The notes under the pieces were generated by a model, which saw only the letters and a program-made list of their open reading frames with translations, searched no databases and was not told the DNA's origin. DNA of 64,000 bases from Anaerolineae bacterium (GTDB taxonomy: Bacteria > Chloroflexota > Anaerolineae > Promineifilales > Promineifilaceae), in contig JADLAX010000011.1 of NCBI GenBank assembly GCA_020848035.1, positions 1-64,000 on the forward strand, written 5' to 3'. Numbering within the stretch: the stretch's first letter is position 1; every line of letters begins with the position of its first letter. Below are positions 15,233-23,796 of the stretch, piece after piece. A program made the translations under genes and the position numbers.

Positions 15233-17773
15233 ATGCTAGACAGTGACGGAAAATTCTACTTAGGTCGTGTGGTAGAGACCCAAACCAACCAACAAACAGA
15301 ACAGCCCCTGCTGTACGATCCCGACGACCTGGTAACCCACGCCGTGGTGGTGGGCATGACCGGTTCTGGCAAGACGGGCCTGTGCCTGGATCTGCTGGAA
15401 GAGGCGGCGCTGAACAAAGTGCCCGCCCTGATGATCGATCCCAAGGGGGATATCACCAATGCGCTGATGCACTTCCCGGAACTGGCCCCGACGGACTTTG
15501 CGCCGTGGATCAACGCCACCCAGGCGCGGCGCGAGGGCAAAACGGTGGAAGAGGCGGCGGCAGAAACGGCCGTCCTCTGGCGCAACGGCCTGGCAGATTG
15601 GCAAATTACCCCCGAGCGTATCCAAAAGCTCAAAGACAGCGCCCAGTTTGCCATCTACACCCCCGGCTCCGACGCAGGGCTGCCCGTTAGCATCCTGGCC
15701 TCGCTCAAAGCGCCAGAGATTCCCTGGGAAAACAACCGCGAACTGCTGCGCGAGAAAATCTCTGGCACCGTCACCGCCCTGCTGGGGCTGGTGGGGCTGC
15801 GCGACATCGATCCGGTGCGGGCCCGTGAGCACATTTTGCTGGCCAATATTTTTGAGCACGCCTGGAGCCAGGGGCAGGACCTCGACCTGGCCTCGCTCAT
15901 CATGCAGACGCAAGCGCCACCGTTTACCAAGCTGGGCGTCTTTGACGTAAACACCTTTTTCCCCGAAAAAGATCGTTTTGGTCTGGCGATGATGCTGAAC
16001 AATATTTTGGCTTCGCCAGCGTTCCAGGCGTGGATTGAGGGCGAGCCGTTGGACGTAGCGGGTTTGCTGTATACGCCAGACGGCCGTCCCCGCCACACCA
16101 TCTTCTACATCGCCCACCTCGCCGAAGCCGAGCGTATGTTTTTTGTGACGCTGTTGTATTCGGCCGTGGAGTCGTGGATGCGGGCGCAGAAGGGCAGCAC
16201 CACGCTGCGCGCCCTGGTCTACTTCGACGAGATTTTTGGCTACCTGCCACCTACGGCCAACCCGCCATCCAAAGAGCCGATGCTGCGCATGCTCAAACAG
16301 GCGCGCGCCTTTGGCGTGGGCATGGTGCTGGCGACGCAAAACCCGGTGGATGTTGATTATAAGGCGCTGTCCAATGCCGGCACCTGGTTCATTGGCAAGC
16401 TGGGCACGGAGCAGGACAAGGCCCGCCTGCTGGATGGCCTGACCACGGCGGCCAGCGGCGGCTTCGACCGGCGCGTCTATGATGATTTAATTTCGGCGCT
16501 GGGCAAGCGGGTTTTCCTGCTGCGCAACGTGCACGACAAGCAGCCGTCACTCTTCCAAACCCGCTGGGCGATGAATTACCTGGCCGGGCCGGTAACGCGC
16601 GACCAGATTCCGGCGCTGAACACGCTGGCGGGGATCGGTGGTCACTCTGTAGTAAAAAGTGAAAAGTCAGAAGTGAAAAGTGGGGAGCTGGCGGCTACAA
16701 CACCGGCGCTGGCGGAAACCCAATCTCCAATCTCCAATCTCCAATCTCCTGCCCTGCCGGGCGAGGCCGCCAAACCAGGTGTGCCGGGTCGGACGGAGGA
16801 GTATTTCCTGCCGCAAAATTTGACGGTGAGCGAGGCGGCGCAGCGAGACGGCCACTTCGGCAAGCTCAGTGCGGGCTTGCCCCCCACCGCCCAAGCCGTT
16901 GGCATTTTGTACCAGCCCGTGCTGCTGGCCCAGGCGGGCGTGCGCTTTAGCAACCGTCGCTACAATTTGGAGCATGAGGTGTGGCAAACGGCCGTTGTTC
17001 CCCAGCCCGATCGGCGCGGGGTAGTGCGCTGGCAAGATTTTAAGTCCGAGCACATCGACGACCGTCAGCTAGACCGCGCCCCGCTGCCAGATGCCCGCTT
17101 TCACCTGCTGGAAGCGCCCCTCAACGACGCCAAAACCGTGGCCGACATGAAGCGCGACTTTGAGGAGTGGATTTACCGCGAGCTGGAAATTGAGGTGAAG
17201 GCCAACGAAAAACTCGAAATTTACGGCGGGCCAAATGTCTCAATCCAGGACTTTGCCAAACAGTGTGCCGCCGCTGGCAAAGAAGCGTCCGACGAAGAAA
17301 GCAAAAAGGTGGCCGAGCAGTACGAAAAGAAAATTGATTCCGTAGAAGACAAGCTGAAAAAGGAAGAGCGCGAACTGGCTGAAGATGAAGCTGATTACGA
17401 TCAGCGCAAGCGAGAAGAAGCGGTAACCCACGCCGAAACGCTGTTCAGCCTGTTTAGCAAGCGGCGGCGCAGCGTCTCCTCCTCCATGACCAAGCGGCGC
17501 ATGACGGCCCAGGCCAAGGCCGACATCGAAGAGTCGAAGGACCAAATTGCGGCGTACCAAAAGGAAATCGCCGCCCTGGAAGATGAAGCGGAAGAAGCAC
17601 TGGCCGCAATTCAGGCCAAATGGGAAGCCATTGCCAACGACATGACGACGATTCCCGTCACGCCCACCAAAAGCGGCATCACCACCACGCTGTTTGGCGT
17701 GGCCTGGCTGCCGCACTACATTGTTCAGGTAGACGACGATTTTGTTTTGCTGCCGGGTTTTGCCCAAGAATAA
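15233..17773 (+). CDS. HerA/VirB4-like ATPase with C-terminal coiled coil
   Basis: The 846-residue protein is a FtsK/HerA-superfamily ATPase: Walker A GMTGSGKTG (41-49), IDPKGD near 67-72, Walker B LVYFDEIF (about 329-336) and ATQNPVDVDYKALSNAGTWFIGKL. This last segment is typical of DUF87-type and VirB4/TraG-like proteins that bind DNA or move it. Residues about 690-800 form a highly charged coiled coil (EKKIDSVEDKLKKEERELAEDEADYDQ). Residues about 474-505 are translated from two families of intergenic repeats. ATG 15233 has GGAGG 7 nt upstream. Small proteins of unknown function follow. A DNA-translocating or secretion-energising role is inferred. Confidence 0.85.
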   Translation: MLDSDGKFYLGRVVETQTNQQTEQPLLYDPDDLVTHAVVVGMTGSGKTGLCLDLLEEAALNKVPALMIDPKGDITNALMHFPELAPTDFAPWINATQARREGKTVEEAAAETAVLWRNGLADWQITPERIQKLKDSAQFAIYTPGSDAGLPVSILASLKAPEIPWENNRELLREKISGTVTALLGLVGLRDIDPVRAREHILLANIFEHAWSQGQDLDLASLIMQTQAPPFTKLGVFDVNTFFPEKDRFGLAMMLNNILASPAFQAWIEGEPLDVAGLLYTPDGRPRHTIFYIAHLAEAERMFFVTLLYSAVESWMRAQKGSTTLRALVYFDEIFGYLPPTANPPSKEPMLRMLKQARAFGVGMVLATQNPVDVDYKALSNAGTWFIGKLGTEQDKARLLDGLTTAASGGFDRRVYDDLISALGKRVFLLRNVHDKQPSLFQTRWAMNYLAGPVTRDQIPALNTLAGIGGHSVVKSEKSEVKSGELAATTPALAETQSPISNLQSPALPGEAAKPGVPGRTEEYFLPQNLTVSEAAQRDGHFGKLSAGLPPTAQAVGILYQPVLLAQAGVRFSNRRYNLEHEVWQTAVVPQPDRRGVVRWQDFKSEHIDDRQLDRAPLPDARFHLLEAPLNDAKTVADMKRDFEEWIYRELEIEVKANEKLEIYGGPNVSIQDFAKQCAAAGKEASDEESKKVAEQYEKKIDSVEDKLKKEERELAEDEADYDQRKREEAVTHAETLFSLFSKRRRSVSSSMTKRRMTAQAKADIEESKDQIAAYQKEIAALEDEAEEALAAIQAKWEAIANDMTTIPVTPTKSGITTTLFGVAWLPHYIVQVDDDFVLLPGFAQE
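16652..16749. repeat. Two in-frame repeat arrays inside the ATPase gene
   Basis: An AGTGAAAAGT-type array (16652-16690) and a TCTCCAA array (16723-16749) occur within one coding linker. They read as VVKSEKSEVKSGE and QSPISNLQSP. Both repeat families otherwise lie between genes. The open frame is kept throughout. Confidence 0.8.
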
Positions 17774-17776
17774 AAC

Positions 17777-17839
17777 GTAGCCGCGGATTCTTTCCGCGCT
17801 GAATGAACACACGTGAACGCGGAAAGAATCCGCGGCTAC
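17777..17839. repeat. 22-bp perfect hairpin behind the ATPase gene
   Basis: The arm 17777-17798 pairs without mismatch with 17818-17839 around a 19-nt loop. The arms begin and end with GTAGCCGCGG / CCGCGGCTAC. It lies between two co-directional genes, with no T run, so it looks like a mobile palindrome rather than a plain terminator. Confidence 0.8.
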
Positions 17840-17852
17840 AAGATTGAATTTT

Positions 17853-18305
17853 ATGCAATCAACATCTTCTGACATTGTACGCACACGATTAAAGCACTGG
17901 TTTGCCCCGATTGTGGACGAGCCGGGCTGGCGCAGCCACCTGGTGGATGACCAGGCGGAGGAGCTGTTGCAGTGGGGCCTGGCGCAGGTGGAGCAAACGG
18001 CCGTTCACACCCAAAACCTCCCCGACGATGATGCCGATCCGCTGCTGGAAAAGGACAGTACGGCCGTACACCTCATCATGTCCGGCGTGAATGACCTCAT
18101 CGGCACCATTGGCCAACCGCCCACCTTTGACCTGGTGGACGATACGATGACCCGCGTGCTCAAAAATTTGCGCTGGCTCACCAACCAGCCGCTGCGCCCC
18201 GACAATCTGCGGCGCGTCAGCCAGTTCAACCAGGCCCGCGCTGGCGAAGATCGCCAGGCAGCTTTCCAACACCTGCTGGCGCTCATCCAAACAGACGCTA
18301 ACTGA
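17853..18305 (+). CDS. Conserved hypothetical acidic protein
   Basis: This 150-residue soluble protein has no signal peptide, membrane helix or recognisable motif. It is predicted to be largely helical (LVDDQAEELLQWGLAQVEQTA, MTRVLKNLRWLTNQPL). ATG 17853 is preferred over TTG 17844. It follows the HerA-like ATPase after a hairpin and may be its partner, a guess based only on position. Confidence 0.65.
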   Translation: MQSTSSDIVRTRLKHWFAPIVDEPGWRSHLVDDQAEELLQWGLAQVEQTAVHTQNLPDDDADPLLEKDSTAVHLIMSGVNDLIGTIGQPPTFDLVDDTMTRVLKNLRWLTNQPLRPDNLRRVSQFNQARAGEDRQAAFQHLLALIQTDAN

Positions 18306-18392
18306 TTTTGCCACCAAGGCCACCGAGATTTTCGAGACCCGATTTTTTATCTTTTCAATCCGCGATATCTTTGATAGAAGCCTTGAAGTCTA

Positions 18393-18860
18393 ATGACACA
18401 ACGCGATGAAGTGCTGCCCTGCCCGGAATGTGGGGCGCAGCCCGCAGGAGAGGCAACCTGCACCGACCGTTACCATGCCTGCATGGCGCTGGAGCTGACC
18501 AATCCCGATTACGGCGCGGTGCATCACTTCACGGTGCCCGCCTACATGCTCCAGCATCCCAGCCGCCTGTCGGCCGATGGCTGGCGCGCCATGGCCCAAA
18601 TTTTGCATGAATTCCTGGTGGGGGGCGTCTCCCCGGCGCGGATGCGGCAGCTGGTCCGGCAGCAGCAAAAAAACCAGCCGAAGTCATTTAGCATGGTGAA
18701 GGGGCGAGCGGCGGAACGGCCGTCCTGGACCTGGCGCAAAACCATCATGGACGTGCGGCTGGACGACCCGACCAGCTACTGCGCCGACGTGCGCACCTGG
18801 GCCGAGGCGGTGTATAAAGACATTCAACATTTAGACTTGACAGGTTTGAACCAACGGTAA
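18393..18860 (+). CDS. DUF5946 family protein
   Basis: The 155-residue protein starts with a zinc-binding-like CPECGAQ...C segment (residues 10-23). It then has the ALELTNPDYGAVHHFTVPAYMLQHPS block that I associate with the DUF5946 family. Its C-terminal part has TWRKTIMDVRLDDPTSYCADVRTWAEAVY. Function is unknown. The last codons lie in the left arm of a 14-bp inverted repeat (18834-18889). Confidence 0.75.
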   Translation: MTQRDEVLPCPECGAQPAGEATCTDRYHACMALELTNPDYGAVHHFTVPAYMLQHPSRLSADGWRAMAQILHEFLVGGVSPARMRQLVRQQQKNQPKSFSMVKGRAAERPSWTWRKTIMDVRLDDPTSYCADVRTWAEAVYKDIQHLDLTGLNQR

Positions 18861-18889
18861 GTCACAGGCGAACAAAAACCTGTCAAGTC
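18834..18889. repeat. 14-bp inverted repeat across the end of the DUF5946 gene
   Basis: GACTTGACAGGTTT (18834-18847) pairs perfectly with AAACCTGTCAAGTC (18876-18889). The left arm encodes part of the C-terminus (LDLTGL) of the preceding gene. The position suggests that an element inserted at the gene's end and is now part of the protein. Confidence 0.75.
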
Positions 18890-18909
18890 TTGGAAAACGA
18901 GGAAGTTTC

Positions 18910-20013
18910 ATGAACAAAAAAGCAGGTGGCGCAGTTCTCGTGCTGATTTTAGCCGTCTTGTCGGTCATTTTTGGGCAGGATTTGTTGACGCAATTTGGTC
19001 TGAACGAAGGCGAACCGGTCATTGACACGGTGCCCGACACCTCGGCCCCGGCGGATTGGTACGAAATTTATTTCACCAATCCCACCTGCCCCCCGGAAGA
19101 AGAGCGGGTGGGCGGGGTGGATGAAGACATCGCCAACGACCTGCTCACGGCCGAAGTGCGGGTGGACATTGCTGCCTTTGATCTTGATGCCGAACCCATC
19201 GTCCAGGCGCTCATCGACCTGGAAGCCCGGGGGGTGGAAGTGCGCGTGGTGACCGACACGGACAACGCGGGCCTGAGCAGCATCAACCGACTGCGGCGCA
19301 ACGGCATCAGCGTGCGCGAAGACAAGCGGACCAGCCTGATGCATAACAAATTTGTGGTGATAGACGGCCGTATCGTCTGGATGGGCTCCATGAACTTCAC
19401 CACCAACGGCGTCTATTGCAACAACAACAACATCGTGCGCCTCACCTCACCGCGCCTGGCGGCCAACTACACCGCCGAGATGGACGAGATGTACGTTGAT
19501 GAGCTGTTTGGCTCCGACTCGCCGCAAAACACGCCCAACGAACTGCTGTCGATTGGCGGCATTGAAGTCGAAAATTACTTTGGCTCTGAGAAGGAGATCA
19601 GCCTCATCATCTCCCGCCGCGTCGCCAGCGCCCAGAGCGAAATCCTGTTTATGGCCTTTTCCTTCACCGACGAGCAAATTGGCGAGGCGCTGCTGGGCCG
19701 GGCCGATGCCGGGGTGATTGTGCGCGGCGTGTTCGAACGGGTAGGGTCCGACACCCCGTTTAGCTACTACACGCCGCTGGCGCAGGCACGGCTGGCCAAC
19801 GTGGCCGTCCGCACCGATGGCAACCCGCAGGTGATGCACCACAAAGTGTTTATCATCGACCGCAATACGGTGATTTTTGGCTCGTTTAACTTCAGCGACA
19901 ACGCCAACCGGCGCAACGACGAAAACGTCCTCATTGTGCACGACCCAACGTTTGCCAGCTACTTTCTGGAAGAGTTTGAGACGGTCTGGGCCGAAGCCCC
20001 GGTGGACCAATAA
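18910..20013 (+). CDS. Secreted or membrane-anchored phospholipase D-like protein
   Basis: The 367-residue protein has an N-terminal hydrophobic signal/anchor (about 7-24) and two PLD half-domains. HKD motif 1 is His145-x-Lys147-x4-Asp152 followed by GSMNFT. HKD motif 2 is His310-x-Lys312-x4-Asp317 followed by GSFNFSDNANRRNDEN. Both are intact, so a phosphodiesterase (nuclease or phospholipase) acting outside the membrane is likely. The architecture resembles Nuc-type and cardiolipin-synthase-related hydrolases, and the substrate is not clear. ATG 18910 has GAGGAAG upstream. Confidence 0.85.
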   Translation: MNKKAGGAVLVLILAVLSVIFGQDLLTQFGLNEGEPVIDTVPDTSAPADWYEIYFTNPTCPPEEERVGGVDEDIANDLLTAEVRVDIAAFDLDAEPIVQALIDLEARGVEVRVVTDTDNAGLSSINRLRRNGISVREDKRTSLMHNKFVVIDGRIVWMGSMNFTTNGVYCNNNNIVRLTSPRLAANYTAEMDEMYVDELFGSDSPQNTPNELLSIGGIEVENYFGSEKEISLIISRRVASAQSEILFMAFSFTDEQIGEALLGRADAGVIVRGVFERVGSDTPFSYYTPLAQARLANVAVRTDGNPQVMHHKVFIIDRNTVIFGSFNFSDNANRRNDENVLIVHDPTFASYFLEEFETVWAEAPVDQ

Positions 20014-20024
20014 ACCGCGAGGCG

Positions 20025-20046
20025 TGAGCATCCTCAGATGCGAACG
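20025..20046. repeat. Half copy of the GCATCCTCAGATGCGAACG repeat
   Basis: TGAGCATCCTCAGATGCGAACG matches, in reverse complement, one arm of the hairpins at 38741-38790 and 42913-42978. It is the only part of the 171-bp gap before the VanW gene with clear repeat character. TATAAT at 20137-20142 may be a -10 box for that gene. Confidence 0.65.
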
Positions 20047-20184
20047 TCCAGCGAGAGGCGGTTACGATGCGCAGACTGGCACATTAGAACATGGTAACTG
20101 GCCATGCCAAATCGCTGGAACAACGGCCGTATCCGCTATAATTGCCCCGATTGAGGACAAATTCGACTCGCTGAGAGACAATTT

Positions 20185-22074
20185 ATGCAAGCAACTGCCC
20201 CCCAACCAATGATGAATACGCGCCGCAACCTGGCCTTCTTTTTAACGCCTATTTTGGGCGGCTTTTTGCTGCTGTTTGTCACCCTGGCACTTGTGTTGGT
20301 CAGCTACCAGAGTCGGCACAACGGCCGTATCTTCACCGGCATCAGCGTGCTGGGCGTGGACCTCAGCGGCATGGCGATGGCCGAAGCCGAAGCCGCCCTG
20401 GCCCAGAACTTTAGCTACACCAGCAGTGAGCAAATCGTTTTTGTCGAGCCCGAAACCCAGCAGCAGTACAGCAAAACTCCGGCCGAACTGGGCCTCACCT
20501 TCGACGTGAGCCAGACGGTGCAGGCCGCCTACGATTTAGGCCGCACGGGCGGACCGTTTAAGCAGGCGCAGGAAATGTTTAGCAGCTGGTATTACGGCCG
20601 TACCCTCCCCCCCGTTGTGGTTCTGGATGAAAGCCAGCTAGACAACGCCCTGGCCGAACTGGCTGCCGAAATCAACCGTCCGCCCGTCAATGCCGCCTTC
20701 ACCTACAGCGGCAGCGACACCAGCTATGCCGTCGGCCAGCCAGGCCGTTTTGTCGACGTGGCCGACGTGCGGAGCCGGGTCATCACCCCGCTCACCAGCT
20801 TCCGTCCGGCCCAGGTTGAACTGCTGGTGCACGAAGTCGCCCCCGCCGTCTACGATGCCGGCGATGCCGCCGCGCAAATCCAGCAGGTGCTGGGCAGCCC
20901 TGTCACCTTTTACCTGGAAGAGCCGCTGGACAATCTTGACCTGGCACCCATCACCCTGAACCAGGCCGATTTAGCCGCCTGGGTGCGCGTGGAAGTGACC
21001 GAAACGGCCGATGGTCGCCGTACCCACAACGTTTTTGTGGATGAAAATGCGCTGCGCCATTGGCTGCGCCAGTTCGAAGACCAGCTTTACCGCGAACCGG
21101 TCAATGCTCGTTACTACTTTGACGACGGCACCGAGGAGCTGGTACTGGTTGCGCCGCACGTAAACGGCCGTGAACTAGACATCGACGCCACCATCGCGCA
21201 GTTTAAGGCCCAGGTGAACACGCCCAATCGCTCCATCCCGTTTGTGGTTAAAGATATTGTGCCGCTGGCCAATTCCAACGCCACGGCCGCCGATTTGGGC
21301 ATTACCGAGCTGATTACCGAGACCACCACCTGGTTCTCCGGCTCATCGGACGAACGCAAGCACAACATCGCCACCGCCGCCGCCAACTTCTATGGCATCG
21401 TCATCGCCCCCTACGAGGAGTTTTCCTTCAACAAATATCTGGGCAGCATTTCCGAGGCCGATGGCTACACCGAGGGGTTGATCATCGTCGGTGGACAGAC
21501 GGTGCGCGGCGTGGGCGGTGGCGTTTGCCAGGTGAGCACCACGCTCTACCAGACCGCCTTTTTTGCCGGGTTCCCCATCACCGAGCGCCTGCCGCACGGT
21601 TACATGGTGGGCTACTATCGCGACGGCGCAGGCCACGGCATGGACGCTACCGTCTACAACGACGGTGAAATTCACGTGGACATGAAGTTCATCAACAACA
21701 CGCCGTATCACCTGCTGATCGAAAATTATTTTAGCGAGGAAAACCAGGCGCTGACCTTCAAGTTTTACAGCACCAGCCTGGGGCGCACCGTGGTGAAAGA
21801 AGACCCGGTTTTTGCCAACGTCACCGAGATACCGGGTTCAGACCAGGACCGTTGGGAGTACGTGGAATCGGTTGAGGCGGGTACGGTGGAGCAAATTGAC
21901 TGGGCTACCGAAGGCGCGGATGTCTCCATCCGGCGCATTGTTTACAATGCTGCTGGGGAAATTATCGAAGACCGGACCTTTGTAAGCAATTACATTCCCA
22001 TCCCCAGTCTGTTCCACTACGGACCCGACGTCGAGCCCTACAGCTACGATCTGGTGCCCGAAGAAGATCATTAA
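20185..22074 (+). CDS. VanW-family protein with peptidoglycan-binding-like repeats
   Basis: The protein (629 residues) has one N-terminal membrane helix (about 17-40), two PG_binding_4/YoaR-like domains (about 60-340) and a VanW domain (about 385-520). Diagnostic VanW segments include TAAANFYGIVIAPYEEFSFN, GGVCQVSTTLYQTAF, LPHGYMVGYY and DATVYNDGEIHVDMKF. The C-terminal part may be a beta domain related to G5 (VKEDPVFANVTEI onwards). It should act in the cell envelope. YoaR/VanW proteins are linked to cell-wall metabolism, but their reaction is not established. TATAAT at 20137 may drive it. Confidence 0.88.
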   Translation: MQATAPQPMMNTRRNLAFFLTPILGGFLLLFVTLALVLVSYQSRHNGRIFTGISVLGVDLSGMAMAEAEAALAQNFSYTSSEQIVFVEPETQQQYSKTPAELGLTFDVSQTVQAAYDLGRTGGPFKQAQEMFSSWYYGRTLPPVVVLDESQLDNALAELAAEINRPPVNAAFTYSGSDTSYAVGQPGRFVDVADVRSRVITPLTSFRPAQVELLVHEVAPAVYDAGDAAAQIQQVLGSPVTFYLEEPLDNLDLAPITLNQADLAAWVRVEVTETADGRRTHNVFVDENALRHWLRQFEDQLYREPVNARYYFDDGTEELVLVAPHVNGRELDIDATIAQFKAQVNTPNRSIPFVVKDIVPLANSNATAADLGITELITETTTWFSGSSDERKHNIATAAANFYGIVIAPYEEFSFNKYLGSISEADGYTEGLIIVGGQTVRGVGGGVCQVSTTLYQTAFFAGFPITERLPHGYMVGYYRDGAGHGMDATVYNDGEIHVDMKFINNTPYHLLIENYFSEENQALTFKFYSTSLGRTVVKEDPVFANVTEIPGSDQDRWEYVESVEAGTVEQIDWATEGADVSIRRIVYNAAGEIIEDRTFVSNYIPIPSLFHYGPDVEPYSYDLVPEEDH

Positions 22075-22099
22075 ACATACACCAGTTTTTTGTTTTTTA

Positions 22100-22150
22100 T
22101 CAGCAGATTACGCAGATTGAAAGATTTTTTGGGTAATCTGCGCAATCTTT
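22100..22150. repeat. Inverted CGCAGATT/AATCTGCG repeat before the lipoprotein gene
   Basis: GCAGATTACGCAGATT and GGTAATCTGCGCAATC face each other around an AT-rich centre. The element is a close relative of the perfect copy at 53392-53435. Confidence 0.7.
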
Positions 22151-22164
22151 GATCCTTTTTCTCC

Positions 22165-23658
22165 GTGATCAAATTTCCCCGACAATTACGACAACTTATT
22201 TTATTAGCAATTAGTGGCTGGTGGCTGGTGGCCTGTGGGCCAAATGCAGTGCTGACGCCGACGGCCGTTCTCTCCCCCACCCTTGCCCCCAGCATCCCCA
22301 CGCCTACGGAGACAGCAACGGCCGTACCCTCCCCCACCGCCACCGTTCCTCCCACCATCACGCCAAGCCCGCTGCCCACCGTCACCCTTGCTCCGCCGCA
22401 GAGCCGTGCGGAACTGATCGCCGCGCTGCAGCAGGTGCAGGCCGAGGTCATTGGCCTGGTGGAGACGCAGCAGCAGCTGTTGGCCCACCCCCGCCCGGAT
22501 GACCCGGAATGGGCGGGGGACGTGGCGGTGCAGGCATCATTTATCAAGGCCAACCGGCTGGCGTTGGAGACCCTGGTTTTGCCTGCGGCGGGCGAAAATT
22601 TGGTGGCGGGGTTGGTAACGGCCGTCCTCGCCTGTGAGCAAGCCGCCCTGGCCGAAGACGATACCGCCCTGGCGGCCTGCCTGGTTCCACTGCAAGCGGT
22701 GTCGTTGGGCGGACGAGGTGGGGAGGATACTGCCGTAGTCACCCCCTCCCCGCTGGTGGGCTGCGGCCAGACCAGCGTCGGCCTCGTGCCGCTCACCGAT
22801 CTGGGTGCCGGTTTGCACATGGGCCAGCCGGGCGGCCTCTACCCTGACGGGCAAAACACACCACCCGCCGCGCACCTGGCGGCCGGTCTGGCCCAGGCAC
22901 AGGCCATCCAGCCCCGCGCCGCCGATGGATCGCCTGACCCGGCAGGCAAAATTGGCCTCATTTCCGTGGGCATGTCCAACACCGCCGCCGAGTTCAGCAC
23001 CTTTGTCCGACTGGCCAACGCAGACCCAGCCAAAAACGAGGCTGTGGTGGTGGTAAACGGGGCGCAAGGCGGCTGGGCATCGAACAAGCTGGTCAGCAGT
23101 GGCAGCGCCGCCTACTGGCAGGTACTGGACGAGCGCCTGGCCGAAAACGGCCTGACCCCGGCCCAGGTGCAGGTGGTCTGGCTCAAAGAGGCACGCAGCG
23201 GCATCAAAAACGAGCCGTTCCCGCAGGAGCCGCAGGTGCTGCAAGCCCAGCTGCAAACCATCGTGCAAGAGATTCAGGCGCGTTACCCCAACGTCAAGAT
23301 TGTTTATCTATCCAGCCGCATTTACGGCGGCTACGCCACCGGGCCGCTCAACCCGGAACCCATTGCCTACCACTCCGGCTTTGCCGTGAAGTGGCTCATC
23401 GCGGCGCAAATCAACGGCGAGCCGCCGCTGAACTATGACCCGGCGCAGGGCGACGTGACCGCGCCCTGGCTGGCCTGGGGTCCCTACCTCTGGGCCGACG
23501 GCCTAACGCCGCGCAGTGATGGCCTCACCTGGGCCTGCGACGAATTCGCCGACGACGGCACCCACCCCGGCGACGCCGCCCGCGACAAGGTAGCGATGAT
23601 GCTGTTGGAATTTTTCAAGACGGATGAGACGGCACAGATATGGTTTTTAGGGCACTAA
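22165..23658 (+). CDS. SGNH/GDSL-like lipoprotein
   Basis: The 497-residue protein has a signal peptide ending in lipobox LVAC (Cys24) and a Thr/Pro-rich linker (about 30-75). A helical region follows, then an SGNH-hydrolase-like domain. Support for the fold is GMSNT (about 270, possible nucleophile Ser), Gly/Asn block VVNGAQGG, and a C-terminal DDGTHPG with Asp and His (about 463-469). The family includes esterases for polysaccharides. A sialate-O-acetylesterase-like role on the outer surface is plausible but not proven. The start is GTG 22165, needed to keep the signal peptide. The ribosome binding site is weak. Confidence 0.75.
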   Translation: MIKFPRQLRQLILLAISGWWLVACGPNAVLTPTAVLSPTLAPSIPTPTETATAVPSPTATVPPTITPSPLPTVTLAPPQSRAELIAALQQVQAEVIGLVETQQQLLAHPRPDDPEWAGDVAVQASFIKANRLALETLVLPAAGENLVAGLVTAVLACEQAALAEDDTALAACLVPLQAVSLGGRGGEDTAVVTPSPLVGCGQTSVGLVPLTDLGAGLHMGQPGGLYPDGQNTPPAAHLAAGLAQAQAIQPRAADGSPDPAGKIGLISVGMSNTAAEFSTFVRLANADPAKNEAVVVVNGAQGGWASNKLVSSGSAAYWQVLDERLAENGLTPAQVQVVWLKEARSGIKNEPFPQEPQVLQAQLQTIVQEIQARYPNVKIVYLSSRIYGGYATGPLNPEPIAYHSGFAVKWLIAAQINGEPPLNYDPAQGDVTAPWLAWGPYLWADGLTPRSDGLTWACDEFADDGTHPGDAARDKVAMMLLEFFKTDETAQIWFLGH

Positions 23659-23796
23659 TGTAGAAAACCCTGATTTGGTCGTGAAACTGTGGTGCTGCTG
23701 CCAAAAGGGCGGTAGGTGATAGTTTCTTAAATCATGTCGCTGGTTTACGGCTACCTAACTTTTCCCCCCTTACCCTATTAAGGTATACTACGCCCC

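Noticed and set aside
15260..16339. 359-codon frame opposite the HerA-like ATPase
   Set aside because: Shadow frame, with no start signals or motifs, while the sense strand has Walker motifs.
15233..20013. HerA-PLD phage defence system
   Set aside because: The PLD protein has an export signal, so it is unlikely to cut DNA inside the cell together with the ATPase. Kept only as a weak hypothesis.
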